Virus record (IMG/VR): IMGVR_UViG_3300027911_000066 | Coordinates: 1 to 23,744 of that record | Length of the DNA: 23,744 nucleotides | Reading direction: 5' to 3' (one strand) | From: a virus | Notes under the pieces: generated by a model | Seen by the model: only the letters and a program-made list of their open reading frames with translations | Database searches by the model: none | What the model was told of the DNA's origin: nothing | Shown: one piece after another, positions 6,583-14,111 of the stretch | Position numbering within the stretch: position 1 is the first letter of the stretch | Layout of the letters: each line of letters begins with the position of its first letter | Position numbers and translations under genes: made by a program

Positions 6583-7380
6583 CTACATTTCTCCAACGTG
6601 ATTAGCGATAGCCGGCATATCTCCCACAAAATGGTAAGTTCCAATGTGCGTGGTCCTCATCCATGGGCAAAGGTAAATCTTTCCACCAATTCGCCGCCAC
6701 CATTGACAGAACATGTAGTCCTCAGACAGATATCGTTCCGACTGCTTATCGATAACGGTGTCAAAGTATGCGTGGATATATCTAGAGCCGTCAAAGTTGG
6801 CTTGCCCAACGTGATCTGGACGATACTTCAGTTCAGGATACGCTTCAGCAAACTTGCCGAAAACTTCCCTCTTGACCATCATGAAGCCGGTGCCAATTTC
6901 AAGGACTTCCAAAGGCTCGGTCACGGTGAATTGCTGTGTTCCCTTTACAGGATTGAACACGAAATCTCCGGTGAGTTTGGACAATTCTTCTTCAGTGACG
7001 GCTGGATTCTTTGTCATTGCCTTCTTGATGTTTCTCCACTTGATGGCTTTCTTGGGATAGGGACCACCAATAACGTCCTTATCGAGTGCAAGTAGGGCAA
7101 TAACGTCCTTCGGATCGAAGTTCACGTCCGAGTCGATGAAGAGTAGATGAGTATAATCGCTGCGATTCAGGAACTCATCCACTAGGTAATTTCTGGCTCT
7201 CGTAATGAGAGATTCGTTGAACAGGAAGGAAAACTTGATTTGAATTCCATACTGCATACACATGCCTTGCAAGTCAAGGCAGGCCTTCATGTAAAGACCG
7301 TGGTTTTGTCCACCATACATCGGAGTGGCCACGAACAATCTTTTCTTCTTCAATTCATCTACTTTGATACTGATTTCCAT
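6583..7380 (-). CDS. GT-A-type glycosyltransferase
   Basis: A 265-residue protein. I start at the ATG at 7378-7380, which has GGGAG upstream, rather than an ATG seven codons earlier. The N-terminal half has the layout of a GT-A nucleotide-sugar-binding domain: LFVATPMYGG (15-24), SLITRARNYLVDEF (57-70) and HLLFIDSDVNF (78-88), where D83-S-D85 is the metal-binding DXD-like motif. It probably transfers a sugar from a nucleotide-sugar; the acceptor (modified DNA base, virion protein or cell surface) cannot be seen. The start overlaps the end of the HNH endonuclease gene by 26 nt, consistent with that gene being a late insertion. A methyltransferase gene lies downstream beyond a second inserted endonuclease-like gene. 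Confidence 0.72.
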   Translation of the reverse strand: MEISIKVDELKKKRLFVATPMYGGQNHGLYMKACLDLQGMCMQYGIQIKFSFLFNESLITRARNYLVDEFLNRSDYTHLLFIDSDVNFDPKDVIALLALDKDVIGGPYPKKAIKWRNIKKAMTKNPAVTEEELSKLTGDFVFNPVKGTQQFTVTEPLEVLEIGTGFMMVKREVFGKFAEAYPELKYRPDHVGQANFDGSRYIHAYFDTVIDKQSERYLSEDYMFCQWWRRIGGKIYLCPWMRTTHIGTYHFVGDMPAIANHVGEM

Positions 7381-7816
7381 GTGTCTCTCCCTTAGGTACA
7401 TCTACTATGCCGGCATGAATTTTTCTATGACAATTTGAACACACAACCACACATCTATCTAATTCACCAATCAAACGATCTATTTTGAAGTTCCATTTTA
7501 TCAACTGAGATATCTCATATTCTTTTTTAGAAGGATCTGTGTGATGAAAATCTAACGTACATATGGTTTTTTCTCCGCACAAACAACAACCTTGTTCCTT
7601 CTTTTTATTCATGAAAGATTTTCGCTTATAATATCTTTCTTTCCTTCTTTGCACAAAGGATTTTTTATATGTTTCGGTTTTCATTCTCTTTTGTGTGTCT
7701 GCGACACAACATTGCTTACACATATAATTCAAACCATCAGTATACCTATGGTTCTTATAAAACGAATCGGAAGTTTTATTTTCCTTACACCTAGTACATA
7801 TCTTATATGTTGACAT
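7355..7816 (-). CDS. HNH endonuclease (putative mobile/homing)
   Basis: About 153 residues. The N-terminus has a zinc-ribbon (CTRC...CKQC) and the C-terminal half carries a classic HNH site: CLCG, then LDFHHTDP with the catalytic His pair, then CSNCHRKIHAG with the Asn and second Zn/His set. Such stand-alone HNH enzymes in T4-like phages usually behave as homing endonucleases. The DNA is visibly more AT-rich than its neighbours. I take the ATG at 7814-7816, but there is no ribosome site: the bases upstream are the T-tract of a terminator. An in-frame ATG at 7853-7855 lies upstream of that terminator stem. The 3' end overlaps the glycosyltransferase start. Confidence 0.75.
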   Translation of the reverse strand: MSTYKICTRCKENKTSDSFYKNHRYTDGLNYMCKQCCVADTQKRMKTETYKKSFVQRRKERYYKRKSFMNKKKEQGCCLCGEKTICTLDFHHTDPSKKEYEISQLIKWNFKIDRLIGELDRCVVVCSNCHRKIHAGIVDVPKGETHGNQYQSR

Positions 7817-7820
7817 ATCG

Positions 7821-7851
7821 AAAAAAAAGCCAGGACGGATCCTGGCTTTTT
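7821..7851 (-). terminator. Rho-independent terminator after the winged-helix gene
   Basis: A perfect 7-bp GC-containing stem (7829-7835 with 7840-7846), CGGA on the plus strand as the loop, followed on the minus strand by eight Ts. The plus strand also ends in five Ts, so it could work in both directions. It lies 18 nt downstream of the winged-helix gene and directly before the HNH endonuclease start. Confidence 0.88.
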
Positions 7852-7869
7852 CCATCTTGCCGATAACGA

Positions 7870-8145
7870 TTAGCGGGCGTCGCGGAACGTGAAGCCAGCA
7901 GCAAGGGCCGATTGCACCAGCTTGCGGCTAGGCGTACCCATGCGATACACGTTGATGGTACGGCCATCAGCGGTCGTCTTGCGATTCGTGTAAATCACAT
8001 GACCTTCATTGCGAAGTTCCTCAATACGGGCAGCAACGTTCTGAACACCAAAGCGCGATTGTGCTTGGGCAACTGTCAGTGTGTTGTATGGGCCGTCCTT
8101 CTTCAGGAAGTTGAGGATACGGGTCTTGGCGGAAAGTTTGCTCAT
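7870..8145 (-). CDS. Small winged-helix (HTH) DNA-binding protein
   Basis: A 91-residue protein. The ATG at 8143-8145 has AGGAG at ideal spacing; an in-frame upstream ATG would add 15 residues that look like leader sequence. Residues 1-70 (LSAKTRILNFLKKDG..LTVAQAQSRFGVQNVAARIEELRNEGHVIYT) fit a winged helix-turn-helix of the kind found in small phage proteins (HTH_39-like), with a basic wing (TNRKTTADGR) and a short C-terminal tail. It has its own strong sigma-70-like promoter and its own terminator, so it is probably expressed early as a single gene and may be a transcription or replication regulator. The target is unknown. Confidence 0.72.
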   Translation of the reverse strand: MSKLSAKTRILNFLKKDGPYNTLTVAQAQSRFGVQNVAARIEELRNEGHVIYTNRKTTADGRTINVYRMGTPSRKLVQSALAAGFTFRDAR

Positions 8146-8203
8146 TGTAAAACTCCTAACGAAAAATGATAAGGTTGAAAAAATACTCATTGCGAGTGTT
8201 CAC

Positions 8204-8232
8204 ATCATAACATTACTTATCTCTCATGTCAA
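8204..8232 (-). promoter_or_regulatory. Strong host sigma-70-type early promoter
   Basis: On the minus strand TTGACA (8227-8232) is followed after exactly 17 bases by TATGAT (8204-8209). The -35 is a perfect consensus and the -10 differs at one base. Initiation near 8197 gives a leader of about 50 nt to the start of the winged-helix gene. This is the only convincing sigma-70 promoter I found in the window. Confidence 0.8.
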
Positions 8233-8253
8233 ATAATTTAGAGGTATAAGTGG

Positions 8254-9519
8254 TTATCTGCCAATCTGCGGCAGGTACTTAGCTTTCGTTTCCTCCCAGG
8301 AAAGAAAGATAAGATCGGAATAGAACAAGGATTCGGAGGAAACCTTATTCTGCTTTACCAACTGCTTGATTCTACCCTTGGCAAATTTGGTCTTCCAAAT
8401 ATTGCTCAGTGTTTCCTCGGAGGTATCGAAGGACTTGACAAGGCTATCTTCCTTGATTTCCTTCCTCAGAAACTCATTGGTATTATTGTACAGCGGCGAA
8501 AAATAAATTCCACGTTGGTGGGCGGTGCGGGTGATGTTCTTAGGAATGCTCAACTTGGAATATGCGAAATTGAGTGATCGATTCTTGTGGTCACGCTTGT
8601 ATGGTAGGCCAGCAAGGTTCTTGGCTTCCCACCACTCGAAATACTTGCGCGGATAGTTCTCCTTGATCCAACCATACACCATATTGGCGGTGGAGCGCCT
8701 TGGTTCGAATGCTACGGAGCCCGCAGAGAAACCCATCTTGTTCCAGTGATCGAGTCCATCATACTGGGACAGACCTCCCGACTTGGTGTTTCCATACAAG
8801 GAGGTTGTGGTGACACCAACCAAAACATCACCATACTGTCTCTTCCAGTCATTCTGGACAGTATCAGCAAGACAAAGAAGGGCAAGTAGCTTGCCTCCCA
8901 TGTAATTGAATCCCAGTGGTTGCAACGGAACGATGGTGGAACCGATGGCGGTGTGATTTATCATACCCTGTTGTGTCTTGACTTCTCTAGGCCACCCAAT
9001 GGCATTGTCGCGTGGTGTAAGGTCCAAGAAGTCTGAAGAAATACAAATCACACCGAGATATTTGTGGGTTACTTTGTCCTCGACCATATAGAACAGGTTT
9101 CTACCGATGTTGGAGTTATTCTTCATGGTTGATGAGAATGTACGAACGGCATTCCAAGTCTCCGCAAGTTCTCCGTTATGGAGAACAAGGGTTGGTTGCA
9201 ACTTTTCATAATCGTCCGGATGTTTCGGTGACCAGAAGTTTGCACGGACCTTCTTGAGCAATTCTTCCTGCTCAGGAAACTCCATCTGTTCCTCTTCACC
9301 CCAAAGTGTTTCGACCATCGTGGTAGGATATCGTTCCTTCACTTCAAGCCACTTTTGATAGAGTGTATATTCTCGCACATCCATCTTGGAGGCATAGGTC
9401 AAGTCCTCAATGAGGATTTTCTTGACCTCTTCGGTATCGTAGTGTGTTCGGGCCTCGGGAGGATTCTTTTCCTCCCATTCTTCCCATTGCTTGTCTACGA
9501 ATTCGATAGGGGTAGCCAT
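8254..9519 (-). CDS. DruA/DUF4338-like protein of unknown function
   Basis: A 421-residue protein. The central region (about 125-270) resembles the DUF4338 domain of the Druantia defence protein DruA and transposon-linked relatives: a strand YLGVICISS, then LTPRDNAIGW (168-176), a segment with IGSTIVPLQPL, a helix LLALLCLADTVQNDWKRQYGD (211-231), VGVTTTSLYG and YDGLDHWNKMGF. This resembles a GNAT-like acyltransferase layout. The N-terminal 120 residues (acidic, helical) and C-terminal 150 residues (basic, LPYKRDHKNRS, QLVKQNKVSSESL) are unfamiliar. It starts 2 nt after the deformylase stop, in the recombination operon. Its activity is unknown; a phage member may modify nucleic acid or serve in replication rather than defence. 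The assignment is from pattern memory, not a search. Confidence 0.55.
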   Translation of the reverse strand: MATPIEFVDKQWEEWEEKNPPEARTHYDTEEVKKILIEDLTYASKMDVREYTLYQKWLEVKERYPTTMVETLWGEEEQMEFPEQEELLKKVRANFWSPKHPDDYEKLQPTLVLHNGELAETWNAVRTFSSTMKNNSNIGRNLFYMVEDKVTHKYLGVICISSDFLDLTPRDNAIGWPREVKTQQGMINHTAIGSTIVPLQPLGFNYMGGKLLALLCLADTVQNDWKRQYGDVLVGVTTTSLYGNTKSGGLSQYDGLDHWNKMGFSAGSVAFEPRRSTANMVYGWIKENYPRKYFEWWEAKNLAGLPYKRDHKNRSLNFAYSKLSIPKNITRTAHQRGIYFSPLYNNTNEFLRKEIKEDSLVKSFDTSEETLSNIWKTKFAKGRIKQLVKQNKVSSESLFYSDLIFLSWEETKAKYLPQIGR

Positions 9520-9521
9520 TA

Positions 9522-10130
9522 TTATGCCTTGAGTTTCGAGAATTGTTCCATCATGAGTTTTTGTGCCTTGATGTGAGCCTTACGCTTCTTGTTCCACCTA
9601 TCAAGAGCCATCTTACGGGCGAGCGGCTTGGCACGATCCAACATCGTCGTTCCATTCAGATGGTCGAACTCATGGCAAAACTGACGTGCGGTGAAGCCTG
9701 TGAAAGTCTGTTCATGGCGTTCGCCTGTGAAATCGAAATATTCAACAGATACCATGAATGGACGACACACGGAAACTTCGAGTCCTGGGAACGAAAGGCA
9801 GCCTTCTTTCTGGATAATGGAACCATTATCTCCCCCAAGAATACGTGGATTGAAGAATGCCACATATTCATTGTCTAAACCCATAACGAAAACTGCTGTC
9901 TTGATTCCGCACTGGTTGGCAGCAAGACCAACACCATTAAGTTTCTTACATGTCTCTACGAGAGTGGAAGCCAACTCGTTGGGGTTCATAATGGGATTGG
10001 CGAAGTCGAAAGGAACCACAGGTTCATAAAGGATAGGATCATTAGGAGCTACTAAATTGAACGTAGCAATCTCCTTCACTTCCACCTGTTTCAATGTGTC
10101 TTCGGTATTGAATGTAATCACGTCACTCAT
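9522..10130 (-). CDS. def: Peptide deformylase
   Basis: A 202-residue metalloenzyme that removes the formyl group from N-terminal formyl-methionine of nascent proteins. All three family motifs are present: GVGLAANQ (66-73), EGCLS (109-113, metal-binding Cys111) and HEFDH (153-157, two metal His and catalytic Glu). The first ~25 residues are extra compared with typical deformylases. I use the ATG at 10128-10130, with AAGGA upstream; a longer frame to 10229 would lie inside the end of gp46. It starts 1 nt after the gp46 stop. Phage deformylases are known from marine T4-like phages, where they are thought to help rapid processing of viral or photosystem proteins; here no photosystem gene is visible. 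Confidence 0.9.
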   Translation of the reverse strand: MSDVITFNTEDTLKQVEVKEIATFNLVAPNDPILYEPVVPFDFANPIMNPNELASTLVETCKKLNGVGLAANQCGIKTAVFVMGLDNEYVAFFNPRILGGDNGSIIQKEGCLSFPGLEVSVCRPFMVSVEYFDFTGERHEQTFTGFTARQFCHEFDHLNGTTMLDRAKPLARKMALDRWNKKRKAHIKAQKLMMEQFSKLKA

Positions 10131-10131
10131 G

Positions 10132-11850
10132 TTATTTTCCTTCAATTTGACTGAAATTGCCCTTCTTGACAAACTTGATAACCGATTCGAACTTATCAAA
10201 CAACTGGTCTCCCTTATGTGAGATAACAAACACGTTCGTATCAGAACTCATTTCATACATCAGCTTCAGGAACTCTTCGGTTCCCATCGTATCAAGACTT
10301 CCATCGAAAACCTCGTCTAGTATCAACAGATTGGTATTCGTGGAATTCTTCAACTTGGCAACCTGTCTCCATGTAAACAATATTGCCAAGTCAATACGCA
10401 TCTTCTCACCTTCAGAGAAGTTATGATAACTAAAATCGTCCCTGAATCTAGACTTGATCGTTTCTTCGAAATTCTCGTTCAGGTTGAAGTTGATATACGA
10501 GTCCATGGACTGAAGATACTTGTTTATCAACTTGTTCATGATAGGAAGATACTGCTTGATGATCTTGGTCTTGATGCCTGTATCTTTCAGCAGATTCGAA
10601 GAATATTCATAATACTGCTTTTCAATGGACAACTCTTCTTGTCTAGCAATGACCTTCTTCAATTCTTCCTTCAACTCAGTCAACTTGACATTTTCCTGCT
10701 CCACACCCTCCTTCTTTTTGGAAAGTTCGGAGATTTCCTTGTTCAGTTTTGCGACATAGTTGTTGATTGCTGTAATCGAAGTGTTCTTCTTGACAAGTTC
10801 AGAATTATGGTTCGTGATATCCTGAAGCACCGCTTTGATCGCATTGAGTCTTGTGTTTACTTTATCGATTTCCTTGTTGACTTCATTGAGTCCTGTCTGT
10901 TGTTCGGACAACTTACGGCTGCGATCCAGTATTGTTGTTTCCTTGAAAGCAGAATCAATTTCCTGTTTGCATGTGGGACAGTTATCGTTACCATTATAGA
11001 AATCGATATCCTTCTTGATCTTTGTGATATTACCTTCGATCTTGGTGTCCAACTGAATCAGCTTTTTGTGCTTGCCTTCCAATACAGGCTTATCGGAGAT
11101 ACTAGACATGAGAGAATCGACATGTTTTTGTATCAGGTCGATATCAGACTGCAACTTGGAAATTTGTGTTTCCGACTCTGTAATTTCCTGCTTCTTCTTT
11201 TCAATCTCAGCGTCGTTGTGTTTCTTCATGTCCTCGATGTTCTGCCGCTGCATCTTGATCTTTTCGGCAATCAGGTCCATCGAATACTTGTTCTTGGTAA
11301 TTTCATCCTTCAGCAAAACCAACTTTTGCTTGACCAAGGTATTCATGGACGAAAATATCTGAATATCCAGCAGATCCTCGATAATAGCACGTCTATCAGC
11401 GGCAGACAACTGCATAAACGGTGTAAATGATGCGGAACCCAAGATTACGATTTGGGTAAATGACTTGAAGTTCAGTTTGAGAATACTGTTTTCCAAAACT
11501 TCCTGGTAGTCTCGGGAAGAGGCGTCTTGGTTGAGTAGAACTCCATCTACATGAATTTCAAAGACATTCGGCTTGATACCACGAATTACCTTATAGTTCT
11601 TTTTGCCGATGGTAAACTCAATTTCAACCAGACACTCACTATTGTTGATGGAGTTTGGTAATTGTGGCTTGTTGATCTTTCGGAATGGCTTACCGAATAG
11701 AGCAAAGGTCAACGCATCGAGGATGGTTGACTTACCGGAACCATTCGTTCCTACAATAAGCGTGTTGGAAGATTTTGCCAGGTCAATTTCTGTGAATACA
11801 TTGCCTGTAGATAGCAGATTTTTCCAGCGGATCTTTTTGAATATTATCAT
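10132..11850 (-). CDS. gp46: Recombination endonuclease subunit gp46 (Rad50/SbcC type)
   Basis: A 572-residue SMC-like ATPase that partners gp47 to resect DNA ends for recombination-dependent replication and host DNA breakdown. Walker A is GTNGSGKS (34-41); FGKPFRKINKPQLPNS, KPNVFEIHVDG and FKSFTQIVILGSASFTPFMQLS match the T4 gp46 head domain closely. A long coiled coil with a zinc hook CPTC (C291, C294) follows, then FSEGEKMRIDLAILFTW (signature motif) and LLILDEVFDG (Walker B). Length is near T4 gp46 (560). The start overlaps the gp47 stop by 4 nt (ATGA), indicating translational coupling. Confidence 0.95.
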   Translation of the reverse strand: MIIFKKIRWKNLLSTGNVFTEIDLAKSSNTLIVGTNGSGKSTILDALTFALFGKPFRKINKPQLPNSINNSECLVEIEFTIGKKNYKVIRGIKPNVFEIHVDGVLLNQDASSRDYQEVLENSILKLNFKSFTQIVILGSASFTPFMQLSAADRRAIIEDLLDIQIFSSMNTLVKQKLVLLKDEITKNKYSMDLIAEKIKMQRQNIEDMKKHNDAEIEKKKQEITESETQISKLQSDIDLIQKHVDSLMSSISDKPVLEGKHKKLIQLDTKIEGNITKIKKDIDFYNGNDNCPTCKQEIDSAFKETTILDRSRKLSEQQTGLNEVNKEIDKVNTRLNAIKAVLQDITNHNSELVKKNTSITAINNYVAKLNKEISELSKKKEGVEQENVKLTELKEELKKVIARQEELSIEKQYYEYSSNLLKDTGIKTKIIKQYLPIMNKLINKYLQSMDSYINFNLNENFEETIKSRFRDDFSYHNFSEGEKMRIDLAILFTWRQVAKLKNSTNTNLLILDEVFDGSLDTMGTEEFLKLMYEMSSDTNVFVISHKGDQLFDKFESVIKFVKKGNFSQIEGK

Positions 11851-12917
11851 GCTTGTTCTTGATTGAGTGCTTCCACGTAAAGTTCTTTCACGATACTTTT
11901 CAAACGATTAGTATCAATGTTGGTGTCCTTAATACTATCGATATAGGTATTCAGTGTTGTTATCGTATCTTGTGCCTGATCCACCATAGCATCTTCTACG
12001 CCTTCTGTCAATTCGGTGAAATCTTCCACTACTGTAACATCGGATGGATTGGTTTGATATAGATTATTCATGAACATATCGAAGAGGTATGGATTGGTTT
12101 TATTAAGAACTACTACCTTGATATATTTACCTGTATAGGAAGACATATCATGTCCCACAATTTCATTGACGGTGGACTCTTTATCGTCATATGTCAAACG
12201 AATAAACATGTCGGTAGTATTAGGAATAAATTCTAAGTTGCGGGTTGAAAGGTCGAATAGGTGGAATCCTCTTTGGTCACCGAAATCCTGCCAGGTGAGT
12301 TGGAACGGATTACCCAGATAAAACATGGAACCATCGGATGATCTATAGTGATAATGACCTGAGAAAGTCAGGTCGAATTTAGCGAATGTCTCTCGTGGAA
12401 GACCGTCATCCAAGACAGCGCCCTTATACATGGCGAAGCCGGCAATCTCAAGGTGACCACAGCAAATCTCGGCTTTGGTGTTCTTTAGTTCGGCTTGGAA
12501 TCTTTCGTAGTTTCCAGAACATATCCAAGGAATCATACAAAAGTCGGTTCCTTGAATATTGATGGTTGTTGGTTCGGGAATTATTTCTAGATTAGGATAC
12601 TCACCTAGAAGGAGTGAAACAGAGTTGACCTCATTAGTATTCTTGAAATATGTATCGTGATTTCCTACGAGTACATACGCCTTGATTCCTCGTTCTACCA
12701 ACTTATCAAAGAATATTTCCTTGGCTCTCTGTAGTGTGTGAAAGTTCACGTACTTACGGCGATCAAAGGTATCACCGAGAATGATGATAGTGTCAATACC
12801 TTCCTCTTCCAGCTTAGGAAAGAATGTATTCTTGAAAAAGTTATCGTAATGATCCAGAAAGATTACAGAATCATTCCTCGCACCGAAGTGAATATCGGTG
12901 ATTAGGGCAATTTTCAT
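11847..12917 (-). CDS. gp47: Recombination endonuclease subunit gp47 (Mre11/SbcD type)
   Basis: A 356-residue metallophosphoesterase nuclease, the catalytic partner of gp46. Motifs in order: DIH (8-10), GDTFD (48-52), GNHD (85-88), CGHLEIAG and GHYHYRS, which together give the two-metal site of Mre11/SbcD. The length is close to T4 gp47 (339). The C-terminal third (VEDFTELTEGVEDAM...TLNTYID) is acidic and helical, like the Rad50-binding end of T4 gp47. Its start overlaps the cytidylyltransferase stop by 4 nt, and its stop overlaps the gp46 start, so the three genes are tightly coupled. Confidence 0.94.
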   Translation of the reverse strand: MKIALITDIHFGARNDSVIFLDHYDNFFKNTFFPKLEEEGIDTIIILGDTFDRRKYVNFHTLQRAKEIFFDKLVERGIKAYVLVGNHDTYFKNTNEVNSVSLLLGEYPNLEIIPEPTTINIQGTDFCMIPWICSGNYERFQAELKNTKAEICCGHLEIAGFAMYKGAVLDDGLPRETFAKFDLTFSGHYHYRSSDGSMFYLGNPFQLTWQDFGDQRGFHLFDLSTRNLEFIPNTTDMFIRLTYDDKESTVNEIVGHDMSSYTGKYIKVVVLNKTNPYLFDMFMNNLYQTNPSDVTVVEDFTELTEGVEDAMVDQAQDTITTLNTYIDSIKDTNIDTNRLKSIVKELYVEALNQEQA

Positions 12918-13537
12918 TCGTCCTCATAATCAGGTGAACGATCTTGTTGATTTTGTCCGAAGGAGAAGGGTGCTTGTCCTTGGTGGGCTCCACCTATGGT
13001 TAGTGGAGCAGGGAGTGTTCCGACACTAAAACTGGTGTTGGATTTCATTACACCTCCCGTTCCACCAACAACAGTTATTGAAGGTTGAAAAACAATTTCC
13101 CGCTTCATCTTCTCTTCTTTTTCCAATCTATCAACCTCTGCCATAACGACCCTACTGCGTAGTTCGGTGGTGCTGAATGAGTGTCGGCGGGTATTGTAGT
13201 GAATAGGAATGCCTAGGTTCTTACCTGTGAATTCCTTGTCCTTGTATTCTTCTCCCACGAAACGAATACCGATGGGATAGGATTGGAGTAAGTCGAGAAG
13301 ATCCTTCTCTGTGGAATAGATGACGATTTCATCAATATACTTACAGGCCTGCAACTGCGTGAACCGTTCGAAGATGGATTGAACGGGTTTGTTCTTTTGA
13401 GGACGATCAATGGTAGGATCTGTTTGCAAACCTACGATAAGATAGTCGCAGTTTTCCTTTGCTTCCTTCAGCATAAGGATGTGACCTGCGTGAAACAGGT
13501 CGAAACAGGATGCTACGAAGCCGATTTTGCGTGCCAT
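12914..13537 (-). CDS. Cytidylyltransferase-family nucleotidyltransferase
   Basis: A 207-residue protein. Residues 1-135 form a nucleotidyltransferase of the glycerol-3-phosphate/ethanolamine-phosphate cytidylyltransferase type: SCFDLFHAGHI (10-20) carries the HxGH motif (H16, H19), PVQSIFERFTQL (51-62) fits the family's ERF/ERY segment, and HSFSTTELRSRV (119-130) is the counterpart of the RT-x-G-[IV]-STT motif. It likely joins CMP from CTP to a small phosphorylated compound. Residues 145-207 are a low-complexity Gly/Ser/Gln tail (TVVGGTGGVM, GGAHQGQAPF) ending in acidic residues, which TagD-like enzymes lack. AGGAGG precedes the start. Product unknown; it could feed surface or base modification. 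Confidence 0.75.
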   Translation of the reverse strand: MARKIGFVASCFDLFHAGHILMLKEAKENCDYLIVGLQTDPTIDRPQKNKPVQSIFERFTQLQACKYIDEIVIYSTEKDLLDLLQSYPIGIRFVGEEYKDKEFTGKNLGIPIHYNTRRHSFSTTELRSRVVMAEVDRLEKEEKMKREIVFQPSITVVGGTGGVMKSNTSFSVGTLPAPLTIGGAHQGQAPFSFGQNQQDRSPDYEDE

Positions 13538-13562
13538 AATATTCCTCCTAACTCACATTGTA

Positions 13563-14111
13563 TCACTCATCAAGATAATTTTCAATACCTTTTTCCTTCT
13601 TTACCTTATCTTTCTTTTTCCTCTTGCTTTCCTCGAAATTCTCAATGAATTCAGAGATATTGTCATATAGTTCCACAGGAGGACGGTGAGCATCGTCCAT
13701 TTCCAGAAATTCGTGTTCGTCAAGTATACCAGTTTGTTGGGTGGCTTTGTATTTCACGTATAACTGTTTCTTCTCTTTTTGTATTCTGCGGAGGAAGGCG
13801 AAGTAGATGATCTGGGTGAAATAGGCGAAGGCGTTGTTGGACTTTTCAGGATCGAAATTGTCGAAATACATGAGACAGTTTTCGATAGCATCACCGATCA
13901 TATCCTCACGGCAGGGGTAATTGATGAAGTTGGGTTTGTGGGATAGTCCCTCCGCAATCTTCATGAAGCATTCTCCTATGTAGTTCGGAATAGGAGGCTT
14001 CTCCAATTTCTTCCTCTTGGCGTCCTTACATGCCTTCTTATAGGCAATCAGACACTCTACGAATGCTGCATTGTTGACGTATTCCTTCTTTTTCTTCGGT
14101 GCGGTAGCCAT
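13563..14111 (-). CDS. gp55: RNA polymerase sigma factor for late transcription gp55
   Basis: A 182-residue minimal sigma factor that directs host RNA polymerase to TATAAATA late promoters. The order of blocks matches T4 gp55: YVNNAAFVECLIAYK at the start (T4 YVNNKELLQAIIDWK), IAEGLSHKPNFINYPCREDMIGDAIENCLMYFDNFDPEKSNNAFAYFTQI (T4 [49 protein letters not shown]) and FLRRIQKEKKQLYVKYK, the region 2-like core. The basic C-terminal end (KRKKKDKVKKEKGIENYLDE) fits the part that contacts the sliding clamp in T4. GAGGAA precedes the ATG. Its product explains the late promoters found upstream of the head genes and two endonuclease genes. Confidence 0.93.
   Translation of the reverse strand: MATAPKKKKEYVNNAAFVECLIAYKKACKDAKRKKLEKPPIPNYIGECFMKIAEGLSHKPNFINYPCREDMIGDAIENCLMYFDNFDPEKSNNAFAYFTQIIYFAFLRRIQKEKKQLYVKYKATQQTGILDEHEFLEMDDAHRPPVELYDNISEFIENFEESKRKKKDKVKKEKGIENYLDE

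Noticed and set aside
8180-8200. Inverted repeat followed by six Ts just after the early promoter, as an attenuator
   Set aside because: Only 4 bp can pair, too weak for a terminator by eye.
10423-11430. A 335-residue plus-strand open frame
   Set aside because: It is the shadow of the gp46 coiled-coil region; its Leu/Phe-rich repeats come from reverse-complemented Glu/Lys codons.
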